Made by a program: the position numbers and the translations under genes. The notes beneath the pieces were generated by a model. The model saw nothing but the letters and a program-made list of their open reading frames with translations, was not told the origin of the DNA and did not search any database. Below are positions 33,379 through 45,700 of a stretch of DNA of 64,000 nucleotides, piece after piece; position 1 is the first letter of the stretch, and each line of letters begins with the position of its first letter. This DNA comes from Kappaphycus alvarezii (taxonomy: Eukaryota; Rhodophyta; Florideophyceae; Gigartinales; Solieriaceae): NCBI GenBank assembly GCA_002205965.3, contig NADL03000492.1, positions 248,001 through 312,000 of the forward strand, in the 5' to 3' direction.

Positions 33379-33519
33379 CGATGATGACGATGATGACGAT
33401 GATGATGATGATGACGACGATGACGATGATGACTGATCGCCCACAGATCGAACATCATTTGCAATCTTTCGTAGACCATGATTCCACTCCCTAAATAAAT
33501 AGTGAAACCGTTCTCTGAA

Positions 33520-34780
33520 TACGAGTGGGTGGTAAATCTTTACGAGTTGTACAGTATGGCACAGATGCGTGCGGAGGGTATTCAGAAATTAACTACGAAT
33601 GCGGGCGGCGGGTGCAAACATGTCGCGCCTGCATTATTGGGAGACTAAACCCAAAACGAGTAACAGAGTTACGGAGCTCCTGTTGAGGGGAGGAACCGCG
33701 ACGAGAAGCAGCGAAGGAAGCAAGGCGGCGGAAAAAATCCTTGCCGTCGTCGCCCAAGGCGCCATAGATAACAATCCCGACGGGGGGAGAGGAGGATATC
33801 GTTTTGGTTGCAGTGAGTGCCGTAATGACGATGTTTCTCGCGCTCTGCGAGTGTTGCTGCAGCGCCTGCGGTAACCGTACTTTGCGAAATGTGGCGGCGT
33901 GCGGAGGGGTGGGCAACAGTAACGTCGACGGCGATGTCGGTACTGTGAAGCCCGTATGCAGCGGGTATGTAAATGTCCATTCCTTACGCGGGGGACTCCG
34001 AACGCCCAGACGAGTTGGGAACCTGGTAGAGGAGCGGATGCTCGACGAGGGCGACGATGCCAACTTCCTTACAGTAGCGGGCAACAATGTTGCGGAGGAC
34101 GTGATGTTGACGAGTCATACCGTCTTCCTATTTGCAGGGGGGGAAATTTGGGGTGTTTTTAATGCAAGGAAAATATGGTCAGCTGTTCCCTAAGGGATGT
34201 CGTGATGGTAAAGGCTTACAATGTAAAGGGTTGGCGGGAAGTTGTCAAAACGCTAGAAAACTGACGGGAGCCCGGCCAACAGGCACGCTGCATTGGACAT
34301 TACTGCTGCTGCGGCATGACGCTGTGTTGTGATTTCTTTGACCTTTGCGTAGGTCTCCCTTGCCCTCGTAGCGACATTGCGTGCGACGTCGGTTAGCAAC
34401 GCGTGGGCGTCCGGGTGCCATCCCCCGAGAGTAGAGATAGGGACGGGCACTAGCCTACTTCCGGCGGAAGACGAGATAAAGAACTCGTATCTTCTGTGTT
34501 TCGCCGTTCTTGCCGCGTTATTTGCAGGTCAAGGCGTGTTGACCGCTTGGATCTAGGACGGGTGCGATGTCGGCCGAGCGGCGGGAGCAGACCGGACAGT
34601 GAGTAGATCCAGGGAATAGCGCGATGCCGAGACGGAGAGCCAGAGCGACTTTCCCCGTAGACGACATGTACGTAACGCGGTTGGGGTGAGGAAGCGAAGA
34701 GAAAACAGATGAGGCGGAGGATGCGTGCGCACGGAGAGGAGCCGTTTTCAGTCGTGTGCTGCCGTGCATGTTAAGAGTTA
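33520..34780 (-). mobile_element. LINE A 3' part, interrupted by LINE B
   Basis: Minus-strand LINE A end in two blocks: 34,780-34,519 (LRLGIALFPGSTHCPVC, LDPSGQHALTC) and 34,138-33,520 (YIPAAYGLHSTDIAVDVTVA, AAATLAEREKHRHYG, NQNDILLS). The second block ends with the shared 3' UTR AACTCGTAAAGATTTACCAC (read reversed at about 33,533-33,553), just behind Cys-rich gene 1. There are frame changes around 33,980. The insertion at 34,139-34,518 splits the element within the Cys/His module. Confidence 0.75.
34139..34518 (-). mobile_element. LINE B 3' end inserted in LINE A, with 10-bp target duplication
   Basis: 380-bp insertion. On the minus strand it encodes a LINE B C-terminus (HRRYEFFISSSAGSRLVPVP, ISTLGGWHPDAHALLTDVAR, QRHAAAAVMSNAACLLAGL, stop near 34,253) followed by a short tail ending in CCCC. 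It is flanked by TATTTGCAGG at 34,129-34,138 and again at 34,519-34,528, a perfect 10-bp target-site duplication. It therefore entered the LINE A copy after that copy was in place. Confidence 0.85.
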
Positions 34781-34959
34781 CTTCTGGGCATTTCAGTTGC
34801 AGTAATCCGTACAGTACTGTACAGTAGATATCTTCAAAAGGAAAAAGTGTGGCAACGGTGCGCTGCAGGCTAATGACCCCAGACAACTCCTGTACATTAA
34901 AGGTATTGTACAGTAGCAAACTGAGGCCTGCATTACAGTAACAAGATGCAGGAAGTAAT

Positions 34960-35085
34960 TATAGTTCCTCCCCAATTACTGTATCGGCACACCTCTTTGA
35001 GTCCATTGTGGATCTCTGGAAAACTTTAGTATTAATATATATGTATGTTCCAACAGTAAAGACACCCAAAACTTTCCCATAACTG
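34960..35085 (+). repeat. LINE B 3'-tail copy
   Basis: TTCCTCCCCAATTACTGTAT, CGGCACACCTCTTTGAGTCC, then ATATGT-TGTTCCAACAGTAAA and CACCCAAAACTTTCCC. This is the same order as after the LINE B stop at 58,850. Confidence 0.7.
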
Positions 35086-35369
35086 CTTTTACAGGCAAAT
35101 GCAAATGCACTGCAGACATTATTATCAGTTGCATTTCCTAATATTTACTCATCACTGTGGTGGTGCATTGAATGGATACAGCACCCGTTCCATTCAATTC
35201 GAACAGTATTATTACCAGATTCCAATTGAAGGGACAGCATTCTCAACAGCACAAAAGCTGTGTCCTGCAAGTTCTGACCACTATTGCAGGACACAGTTTG
35301 TTGTTCTGTTGAGACTTTGCAAGGCGACGTGAGGAGGCACGCGCTCTGTCCACCTTTGTCTGATCTGGA
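35086..35369. other. Unassigned stretch
   Basis: An open frame at 35,099-35,332 has no recognised domain. A short inverted repeat (GTCCTGCA...TGCAGGACA, about 35,262-35,293) is visible. No gene called. Confidence 0.3.
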
Positions 35370-35630
35370 AACTGAAGAAAGTTTTGGGTGTCTTTATTAT
35401 TGGAACATGTATTCGATCTATCTAAAGTTTTCCAGATAACCTATGCCAGAAATCGATTTAGCGTATCTGGTATGCCTTCATGCATGTTTTGGGGTGGCCC
35501 TCATGTCGGTTCCTCGCCACTGAACCCACGCCAATTTGTCGGTATACCTTTTTGGGTCGATTGTGGCTGTCTGGAAAACCATGGGATAGATCGGATATAT
35601 CCTCCAAGAGTAAAACGCCCAAACCTTTTC
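35370..35630. repeat. Inverted pair of LINE B tails
   Basis: A minus-oriented tail (35,375-35,450: GGGTGTCTTTATTATTGGAA...TTTTCCAGATAACC) and a plus-oriented tail (35,545-35,625: GGAAAACCATGGGATAGATC...CCAAGAGTAAAACGCCCAAA) face each other across about 95 bp, so a transcript could fold into a hairpin. Confidence 0.65.
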
Positions 35631-35970
35631 CGATTTGCCTCAACCTCATAGCCCCTTGCGGGACGGTTGTAACGCAGATTTAGAAGTTTTGTCACATGGC
35701 TGTAATGAAGCGTAATATGATCAACACTTAATTTCAATTCCTCCGTCTCTTGAAGATTTGGGTCGTGATAAAACTTCAAACGATTGCAATTGCCAGAGAG
35801 AGCTTATTGTTAACGGGTCCCGAACTTCAAATGTCCTGCAGCAGAATCAAACATTCCGGCAGAAGAATGTACAGATGGTAAGACTCATTGTTTTCCGAGC
35901 TATACTGGCTGAGTACTTTACAAAGATAGAACCGAATATAAGGTAGTAAAGGGCCATGAATGCTTCTTGT

Positions 35971-36032
35971 CGCTGGGGGAAAGGGTTGGGTGGTTCAATT
36001 TTGAAAGATGTCGTGGCTGTTATCCGTCATGT
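35971..36032 (-). repeat. LINE B tail stub with likely target duplication
   Basis: 62-bp tail (GGGGGAAAGGGTTGGGTGGT...) in minus orientation. CTTCTTGT occurs on both sides (35,963-35,970 and 36,033-36,040). Confidence 0.55.
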
Positions 36033-36040
36033 CTTCTTGT

Positions 36041-36629
36041 GGTAGTCATGATTGCCTTCAAAACCGCTAAGAGGAGATTGCATTAGTCTTTCTAGTATTT
36101 ACTTCCAGATTCAAGCATCTGTATGCCGAGGCGGAATCTGGGATATAACTCAATTTGACGAGGTATGAGCTGAGCTGTGGAACGCGGGGTGACGGAAAGT
36201 CACTCCTAAGAGTCAGATGCATTTATGTTGTTGTCGAGCTCATGCCGCAATGGCGGCCGTAGTGTGCTTCTAGTGGAATATATGATTCTTGTGAAGATTG
36301 GGCGAGGCCACCACCATTTTGGACTCAAGCGCCGCCGCGGATACACTTAGCCACTCAGTCATACTGGCTATCAAGGGAGAAACTGAAGGTATTATCTTTA
36401 CCCGCAGAAATTCTTTCTCCAAATGATCTCTCTACACTTTCTTGTTTTTTTATACCCTTTTTTCCCTCTTTTTATTTGAACCTATCTTCCTGTTTGACAA
36501 TTATTCTTTTCGCCTTCTCGAGTTATTTGATTTTCTTCAACCCTAAGCATCTTCTACCATAATCAAGATTTATACATGTATTTTTCGCCATAAATTATCT
36601 TTTAAAAAGGTGATTTCACTAATTTCTAC
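36041..36629. other. Unassigned stretch
   Basis: No gene or family repeat seen. It becomes pyrimidine-rich near 36,430-36,500. Confidence 0.3.
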
Positions 36630-36723
36630 GGAGGAAACGTTTGGGTGTTTTACTGTTGGAAGATATTTCCGACCTATCCCATGGTTTTCCAGACAACCGC
36701 AATCGACTCAAAAGTAGAAATCG
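36630..36723 (-). mobile_element. LINE B tail insertion with perfect 12-bp target duplication
   Basis: 94-bp tail, minus orientation (TTTGGGTGTTTTACTGTTGG, AAGATATTTCC, TTTTCCAGACAACCGCAATC). Exactly ACTAATTTCTAC lies on both sides (36,618-36,629 and 36,724-36,735). This shows that such short tails are complete retrotransposition events, not shards of larger copies. Confidence 0.85.
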
Positions 36724-36735
36724 ACTAATTTCTAC

Positions 36736-39700
36736 TGCAAGACTAACTTAGGCATGTTTTTAGATTCTGCGGACCTGCCAATATTAGTCTGCAGGCACTA
36801 TATAAAACTAGGAAAAATTTATCTATGGCACTCTAACAACAATCACTCGACAATAGTAAACTCTTTTGCAGCCAATATGCATGTAATCCCCCCTTTCGCC
36901 CCGGTTCCAAATCTCGCCATCCTGGCTACATTAAAGTACCCTCTCTATTCTCTTCGGGCCAGTCCACCTAGAGAATTACCTCCATCAACGAACAAGGAAT
37001 CGTTCAGCTCGCCATTTGGAGGAGATCGAAGCACAATACGCAGCGAAGAGGAACTCAGAGGGGTTCCTGGTTTTAATCAATATAAATCATTTCGAACATT
37101 CGTCTCCATTGTTGTGGCTTTCCTGCACTCCCAGTGCTTATACCGAGAGCTCTCAACCAGATATTTTTTAAGCTCTCCTTGATATCGCTGGTAGTTTTTT
37201 CTTTCTTTCTATTTGCCAGAGTTCGAACTGGTTAGTCTTTTCCAGTTGTGTCTTTTTAGCACATAAACTTTAATGTTTAAATAAAAATCCTATTCTCTCT
37301 TTAAGACTACTATCTGGTGCTGCTTTTTGCTCTCATCGTTCCGCGCTCCGGAAGTAAGTACTCGGAAATTTAAGGCATCTTGATAGTCATCTTTTGCAAT
37401 GTATTAATAGGAGACTGGTGCTCTTTGCAATTTTCTGTTTTACCTAACCTCGAAAGCCATCTATAGGCCTCTATTTTCAGAAAAATATCCTCCCTTCTTT
37501 TCTTAAAAAATATCCTTAAGTCCATTTGATTTATGAACCCTGACCGAATATGCGCCTCAAATTTTATTTTGTGTTGAAAGGTGTTCTCCATTCTCAAGAG
37601 AAAAGTTTTGACTCGTGGTGCAATTTTTCCTCAAAAGAATTCGATCTTCTACGTACCAGAATAAATTTTAACTGTGCTAGTAAATTTGCACCAATTAAAA
37701 GATTTCAATATGATTACACACTTTTTTCCAACGAAAAGGACAATATTCTGACCTCAGCCTATGATCCAATCGCTGCTCGAAAAGTCAAATCAGTGTAATT
37801 TCTCTCAGATATCATAGGCTCATAAAATTTGATGAATACAGTTGTAGAATGGAAAAAGAGGTGACTATAGAGCGCATTAGTTTCCTTTTGCGGAGAAGTT
37901 CGAAAAACGGAGAAGAAATGAAGCAGGGCATGGAGAAAGAGGAAATTGAGAGGATTAAAGTTTTTTTCTCTTTGACACTGTTAAAGAAAAATTGTGAGGT
38001 CCCCTAGGGTAAAAGAGAGATGTATATGGGAACGTATGGGGATATCTAGGATTTAATTGTGGTTTTAGGCTCCTAATGGTTGCAGATTTGGGATTTAAGG
38101 GTGATAGATGTTAGTGTAATTTCACTTCTTTGTCTTTTTCTGACCGCTGACAACTCGCAAAGAGGCTCACAGCTATTTATGTACTTTATCTTTCAACCTA
38201 GAACTTGACCGTTATGTTTATGCACTGTACAGTTTAGATAAGTTCAAGCAAGGTTAGGGTTAGACACTCACCGTCGTCTATATGTCTTCTGGAAACTTCC
38301 TTCGGTCAACAGAGAGCATCAGTCGACTAGCCTTGATGTCTATAGAAGCCCCGGTCTCTCTCCATCTTCTACCTGAGTAAAGTTTCTCACCACTTTCTCC
38401 TCTCTCATCTCTCCTTCCTGGTCCCTCACTGTTTCTACCCTTCTCTCTTACTCCTGTCTGTCCCCCTCGCTCCCTCTCTCTCGTTCTGTCCATCAATAGA
38501 AGGGGAGTAGAGGACTTAGGAGTGCCCAATCTAGCGGGGTTTCGATTTTCAAGTGATAGACAGAATTTTTTGGTATCGATATTTTATAGAAATAAACTGA
38601 TAGGCTCCGATCTCCATAATTATGATCAAAATGAGTAGAAATAAATATTTCTCTGGATAGTGTCTTTTATCAATCATTCTCCCCCACTAGATTAACATCA
38701 ATGCAGCTTATTGTATTTCTGCTTTATTACTAAGACTTTAATATTACCCCAAAAGTATAAGAAGGGTTAGTAAAATGATTAAAACCGTCGATTTCAAGAA
38801 ATTTGGGTGAAAAATTAAGGAACATACCCGAGCAATTCGAAGGATTAAATCAAGTTCAAATCTACTAAGCGCTTTTTTCACTTGAAGAGATTGATGATAG
38901 GTAGTAAAAACTTACGTAAAGCCCCTAATATCATAGAAGACACGCCAATCAAACACTAATTGACCCTTTTTCCTAATATAACTTTGTTCTAAACCAAGAC
39001 CTGATAATTTTTCCACCGTAAGAGAGAGAAAAAAATCCATAACATGAAGAAAAAACTAAGAATATTTAGATACGATGCCGTTCAAAAGTGAACAACAGTT
39101 GTACAAAAATTGATTCGAGTTGATTTTTCTTAACTGAATCTTCGTTTTGAAGCCTAACTTACTCCTTTTAAACTTAGAAAATAAACTACATCCTTTGCAT
39201 CTGAAACTGAGCAAGTCATATTCGAGAAGCCTTTAGAAGAGCTTAGAGAAGATAGTATTTAGTTTAAAGCAACTATATCATGGTTGAAAATAATTATTAC
39301 TCAAGGCTTTGCACATAATTTATTGTTATGGGAATCTATTGTCCAGAAAATTTTCGAATTGGCAGATAAAAAATTACACAATTGTAGCTCCAATATTTTA
39401 TTTTTTAAATAGGACCTAGAGTAAATAATGAATAGAAAACCAAAATTCATAGTAGCCAATCAAGGGAAATTTTCCTCCCGGGCGAATCCTTGTAAATATT
39501 TCTGCCACTTTAGGACTTCTTATATGCTATGCAGTACAAAGCAAAGTAAATCTGGTACCAATATTTCAGACACAAAGTAAAAAATCTTCATAAACTTAAT
39601 TCAGGCTCGAAAATTATTTCTGGATTGCTTCTGAGTAGGATATAATACAGATGCGAATTTTCTTGCATCTTAGCTCTAGTAATAACAAAATTGAGATATT

Positions 39701-42700
39701 GGAATCCAACTGAAAAACATAATATTTGGTTGAAAATAAATAAAATGGAAAACAAGGACGGTTTGAAATGAATGAATCAATCCTTCCTTGATTTCAGATA
39801 GATATAAACAGACGGCCTCAAAATAATGATATTTATCTATAATTTAGCATCTCTAACTCTAACCCGAGGTGCAGTATGTTAGGTGGATTTAATTAATGCC
39901 GAAAAGTCAGACTGTCTACATCTAAAGTAAATAAAAATTCAAAAGACTCCCTAAACATTCACCAATCGCAGTAGACAAAATTATTTAAGCCCATAAAAAC
40001 TCCAAAAGATCTGATTCCTCCAACGTATTTCAGTGAAAATACCCTCAATTTTCTTTATATTCCAAGAAATGTTAGTCACATCTATATATTCGAGAAGTGA
40101 GAAGTTTTACATGATATTGGGAACCGAAGAGGTAGAACATATTTTAAATTTTTGCGTTAGTCATACATGAGGATATCAAATGTCCAACACGTATCTCTAT
40201 AAATGGTGCCACGGGAAAACACCCTCTTCTATAAATATATTTAGTTCCATAAAACTTTTCTCTCATCCCCTGTTGATAATTACAAGCCTTTTGTGAAGTA
40301 AACCATTGCCAAGGGGAAGGGTGCATTTAAAAGCGTAGAGTGTATGAGATTTAAGACGCAAAATGGATTGCTACTACATATGAAATAACCTCTGTTCCGG
40401 AAAAGAGTAACCTGATGTGAAGATACAAGTAAGTAATTCGTAGCAGCAGTAAATGGTAGAAAGCTGTTGAAAATGATATGAAAATACCTGCCAATAAAGT
40501 TTTGACGACATACTTAATTTATTCAAAAAGATAAAAGTGCGCAGAATGCTAGAAAATATCAAAGATATTCTAAGGCATCTTAATATCATTGTCAATGCGA
40601 CTCTTGCATCATGTACAAATCCTGAATTTAAAATGTAACAGAATGACCAGAAATAATTTTCTGTTTCCCTAAAAAACTGAATCGGTACTAGCCAGAATAT
40701 CAATTATTTTAAGTGAACCCTTTTATTTCCCCGTTTTTGAGCCAAGTTTCTGATATTTGTAATAATTACACATTCTTAAGGAACATGAAATAAACAGTGA
40801 CAGTTTATTCCATGCCGTATTCTTATATCATTGAATGGAATTACAGTAGAAAATTCGCTGTAGTTGAATAGTTACTGACTCGATATTGACATAGTTAGAA
40901 TCCACTATTTTTCTGAAGCACATAATATATTAGTAAGATAAATGTAGATCAGTACTAATTTAATATATTTATTGTTGAAAACGGCCTTGAATATTGACCA
41001 CGAAGAGAAAATCCAAATATAAACATGAAATTTTGGCTCCTCAATATGTAGCACGACTAATTTTTTACGGAACAAATAATGTCGCTAGAATAAAGGATTC
41101 GTGCTGTTGCACCCGCTGAAATTTTATGGCGGTAATTGAAAACTCAAAGTTTGGGAAATAGGCCTCATTAGTAGCAATTCTATAAAGGTACCCATAAATT
41201 TTGTCCTTGTAGTATTATTTTTTCCACGTGATCTCTTCCGATGCAATTTTCATATCCTGCAAGTTTTTGAAAAGAATGGGGATAGATGTAAAACTCATCA
41301 GAAGCAGAGAGTGCTCCTCAATATGTTAATACTCAAGGTAATCTACAGAAAGCTTTAATTAGGTGCCGAAGTAACATTAAAAAAATTTCATTGAAGTTAA
41401 AATCAAATCAAGCTCGATAATATTTTGAGATGTTGTAAGATAAGGGTGAGGATTAGAACTAGTTTATGTTTTAGATTAGTGAATAAGTGTTTAGGTGAAG
41501 ATTATCGGCAGCTCATTCTGCCTCACCTTTTAGTTCAGAAGTACAAACTACTGCTCTTTATAACTTGTATTAAATAGAGGAGAGTTTAAAGTAACATTAG
41601 TCTACCTCATAATATCTATGAAATACAATACCTTAGGTCTCTACGTGAACAATGTTGTGAAAAAAAAGGGAGAAATAGACAATTTATATTACCGCAAGTC
41701 TTCTCCACCAATGATATCGCATTCATATACGTACATCTTCCAGTATTTAGTGTTACAAAAGATTGTTCAATTTAAGTATTTGTTTACTGACGTAACATTT
41801 TGACTGCACAACCTTCATATTTTCTGTCCGATTCCCCACATGAGATGTAATCTGTAGAAAAACTCGCATTACAGTAATGATCGAGCCTGCCAATCTTTTG
41901 GAGTCTTTCGTTTAAAATTACTGAAATCCAATGAAACGTAAAGGTTGTCATTCGATACGTTAATATCAATCTCAAAAGCCTGCATGACGACCTTCTATTA
42001 GCGGAGACAAATAGTAACCCAAAAAACTTTTTTGGGGGTTTAAACAGAATTAAAATTTAAGTTATGGCGCTGTCATCTACAAATTTCGAAAATAGAGAGA
42101 ACAATGTTGTTGGTAGTTCTTCGACCATCTATTCGATTGTGAAAAAGTATGGACTAGTCTCACTATAATTGAATTCACTAGAATATGCTGTCCCATAACT
42201 TAATTATTCTACTACGTTCTTTAGTAGACGGAGTAATATCTTAAGCTTCAAGGGAAAGATAAAATAAAGAAAACTTACCTGGTGCAACAGGGAATCAACA
42301 TTTATTTACGAGTCGCCGATATGTCAAAGTTCTTTCCCAGTGAAAAATATTTCTGTGCCTTTAAAGTATATTTGAAGATAATTCTATACTACTTATAGAC
42401 TAACATATTGAAAAGAGCAATTTCGTACGTGGAAAATGATTAATACGATCCCAACATTTTCAGCATAATACCAACCAAAATCTCCCTGAAGTGTAAACTG
42501 TTATTTGGTGGCATTTTGCTGAATTCTGTTATTCCAATCAGAAACTACCAAAATGTTTAGGTGACTCATCAATGTAATAAGATAAAAAGATTCATTCATA
42601 AGGATGATAACAAAAAATATTTAAATTACTAGTTAACTTAAATTTATGTATGTTAAGGCGATCCTAGGCAGTAAAGATCTTAAATAATTTGAGTAGTATA

Positions 42701-45700
42701 AGGTACAGTATGTATCCAAACAAATTTAATAGTCTTTTTACTACGAATTAAACCCTATGGACTGATATAATATATGCTAAATTCGAAAGAAATTTACAAA
42801 AGATTGTAGAAATTAAAAGTTGAAATACGTGAAGTGAGCGAAGCCATGATCTTGCACTGTAACTAACCGGGCTTGGGTTCCGTGTAATAATTTCACACCG
42901 TAAATAGTCCGTCTACTTTACCAAGTCATAACTGTTGGACATATTATGGATTTTTACTCAATTTCGTTACGAAAAATACTCAAGTAGACTGATATAGTTG
43001 GGATTCGGCTTAATAGTTACAGGAAAATTAGTGGGAAAGTTTTAGTCTATAATGCTCATTCTGACCAATACGTCTGACAAATAAAATGAGACAAAGCGTA
43101 TCTTCATCTGCCACTTGAGATTTTTCCTCGGCCTTCTTTGTACCCTAAATGAGCAACCATTATGGCAACTGCATATCAGATAGATATAACTATGATTATG
43201 TCTTATTTTTAGTATGAAAATTGATTCTGTTCGGGAAGAAAATTTCACTCAAGGATTTCGCAAATAGACACAATGTTGCAGCTAGGTAATAATTAAGGAA
43301 TTGTTGTAAAACCTCTGGATATAGCTAATTTCTTGTGAAGCGGGTAATATCAACAATCATGGAAGGGTATCCTGTCAATTCTAAGGCATATCTCGGTACT
43401 GACTGGGCTGAATATTTGCGTCCAACTATTGGAGCCTACTTATTAACAGCTATTTGACCATACGTAAATAATCAAAGTAAATTTATAGTCAGTATCAATA
43501 ATTTTGTGCGTTGAATCTCCCAAATTGATATAGTGCGTATTCCAGACGCCTTGCAGCAAAATATTAGTAGAAAAAATTATATTGATTGAAGTAAGTAGCT
43601 ATTTCCTCAAAAAGGGAGTAGTCATATTGATGATTGAAATACATTAGCCCAATAGGCTCACTGCTTGATTTTTAAAAAAACGACAGTGGAACATAAAATA
43701 CATTCCGGATGGGAATATATTAGCTGATAACTTATGCATGGATATAAAGAAAGGATAAGGTACTACAGTGAAAATTTTTTAAGCTTAACAAAATTTCATT
43801 TAAGATATGCGGGTAAAAATTGAGTGTGGGTTAAGGAACAGTATTTTAAGCAGCAAAATGTTTTTCTTACTGAGACATGATTATTAAGCATATTCGCTGC
43901 GATTCATCTGACTGTTCAAGCTATATGGGCAAAAAAGCATACTTTACTGGAAAGTCTCTTAAAAAATGAAATTATCATTTGGTACAGGAAAATAATTTCT
44001 AAACTTACATCTTCTTTATCTTTTCAGTATAAATGAAGCAGTTTCTAGAAACGACAACCAAGTAGAGATATTTCATCATTTTTTTGTGATACGATATCCA
44101 TAAAATTGCGCTTTAGTATTAGATAAGATAAAAATATTTCTTTTCCAGTAACTAAATCAAGAAAACGAGGGAACTATTAATTGTATGGTGTTATATCGAA
44201 AATTTTTAATTTCCTTCAATGGCAGCTCTCGATTTAGAATAGATTCTTTTGAAGGTTTTCAGCATGTTCAGGTCGATTTGGATTGATTAATTACGGGAAA
44301 AAGTAGATCATGTCCTGTTGAAGGAAATTATGACCCTTTATCGTAGATTTAAGTAAATAGGAAATATTTTAGATGTATTAAACGGAGTATAAAGATTTCA
44401 AGTTTTCTATGTAATAGCTTTTTTCGCGTCCCATTTTGCACAAAGAAATGCATTGATGGCTTTTGCATACTTTGAGCGTGTATTTTAGCCATATTATTGG
44501 TAAAATAAGATAATTTTTTTTGTTTATCAAATTTTCAGGAATTTCGCAGAGATATATTCCTACATATTTTGGACCACAAGACAGAAGAAGCCATTGCTGA
44601 TGAGTGTTCTACATTTCTACCTCACATGATTTGGTTTCCATGTGCTTTATAATAAATTTGAAGCAATCAAACACCTGTGAAAAACTGGTTAACGTATTCG
44701 GAAAATATTTACGGAATAAATTTGGAACTTCAGTACCGACTCCTCAACTGAATTTAGTTCGAAACCGTGATTAGTGCGCCTATCGCGATGTTGAACAGGA
44801 ATACAAAAAGAAATGTTCCACAAATGACTAATATATCTACTGAGACTGTCAGTGAGGCCAGTGTGTAGGTCTTTATATACTACGTGAAAGGATGATTTGA
44901 GTTTTTAGAGAGTAACAGAGACCTACATACATTCATGTAGGATTATGTATTGTCTAGTAGCACCTTGAGTCAAAACGAACGTTTTTTCTTCCTTACAGCC
45001 GATAAGCGGTATTGTAAATTTCAAGCAATGAAAAAACGTTTTACTTAAAGGTCTAATTTATCTTTTGTTTTCATTTTTAGTTTTATGTATATTGAATTAT
45101 AGTTAAAATAAATTCATATAGCCTCAGATTTTTTTCTACAATGTTAAACTTATCTGCAACATCTTGTAACTGGAAAGGGGCAGGCTATTTCCCTTTGAAC
45201 TATGTTCTTAACATTTTTTAATTTAAATGTAGACTACTAGTCGTAGTTATGTGCTTCTGATATACTGGTACTTGAGGTAAATTTAAAAATTATGAGCGAT
45301 ACTCAATTTTTAAGCTGTTCACAGATCTAAAATTTCAATTTATGTATCGACAGGACCTGTTTTTACACCTTCTAAACTATGTGTTCATCGCTACCATGCT
45401 TCTCTACCTTGCTTTTCAGTGAGATGACTAGGTTTTTCTCTAATGTATGATATTCAAATGCGAAGAGAAACTTTGTAGACCAAGTTATCGGAATTAAAAG
45501 CAGGTACCTTAAATCCAAGAATGATTCCCGTCTTTCACGTATATCAGCTTACTAACTCTTTCCTCAAATTTGATGAAGAATTTATTCTGTTCGGTAATGG
45601 CTTTAAAGTACGAATTAGCGCTTTTAATCTTTAATAATACAAAAAATATATAAAACATAAGCCTAAGTGCCAAAAGGTGCCTCAACTCCCTGCTCATTCA

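Larger units (their letters stand above)
31280..33512 (+). repeat. Segmental duplication, copy 1 (Cys-rich gene and flanks)
   Basis: Shares order and sequence with 55,580-57,838. Upstream anchors are CACGTTACCATTTCAG versus CACGTCACCATTTCAG, GGTCAAGATGAC in both, and CAGTGATCTCATGAGACCAT in both (about 31,720 and 56,052). Flanks are strongly diverged, whereas the coding region is nearly identical. The match ends shortly after the gene at about 33,512. Confidence 0.75.

Noticed and set aside
38278-38529. Arg/Glu-rich 83-residue minus frame
   Set aside because: Lies on a CT-rich tract and shows no domain; likely compositional.
44540-44655. Possible exon after TTTTCAG with about 37 open codons
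   Set aside because: No partner exons, donor site or protein family could be tied to it; kept only as a remark on the AT-rich stretch.
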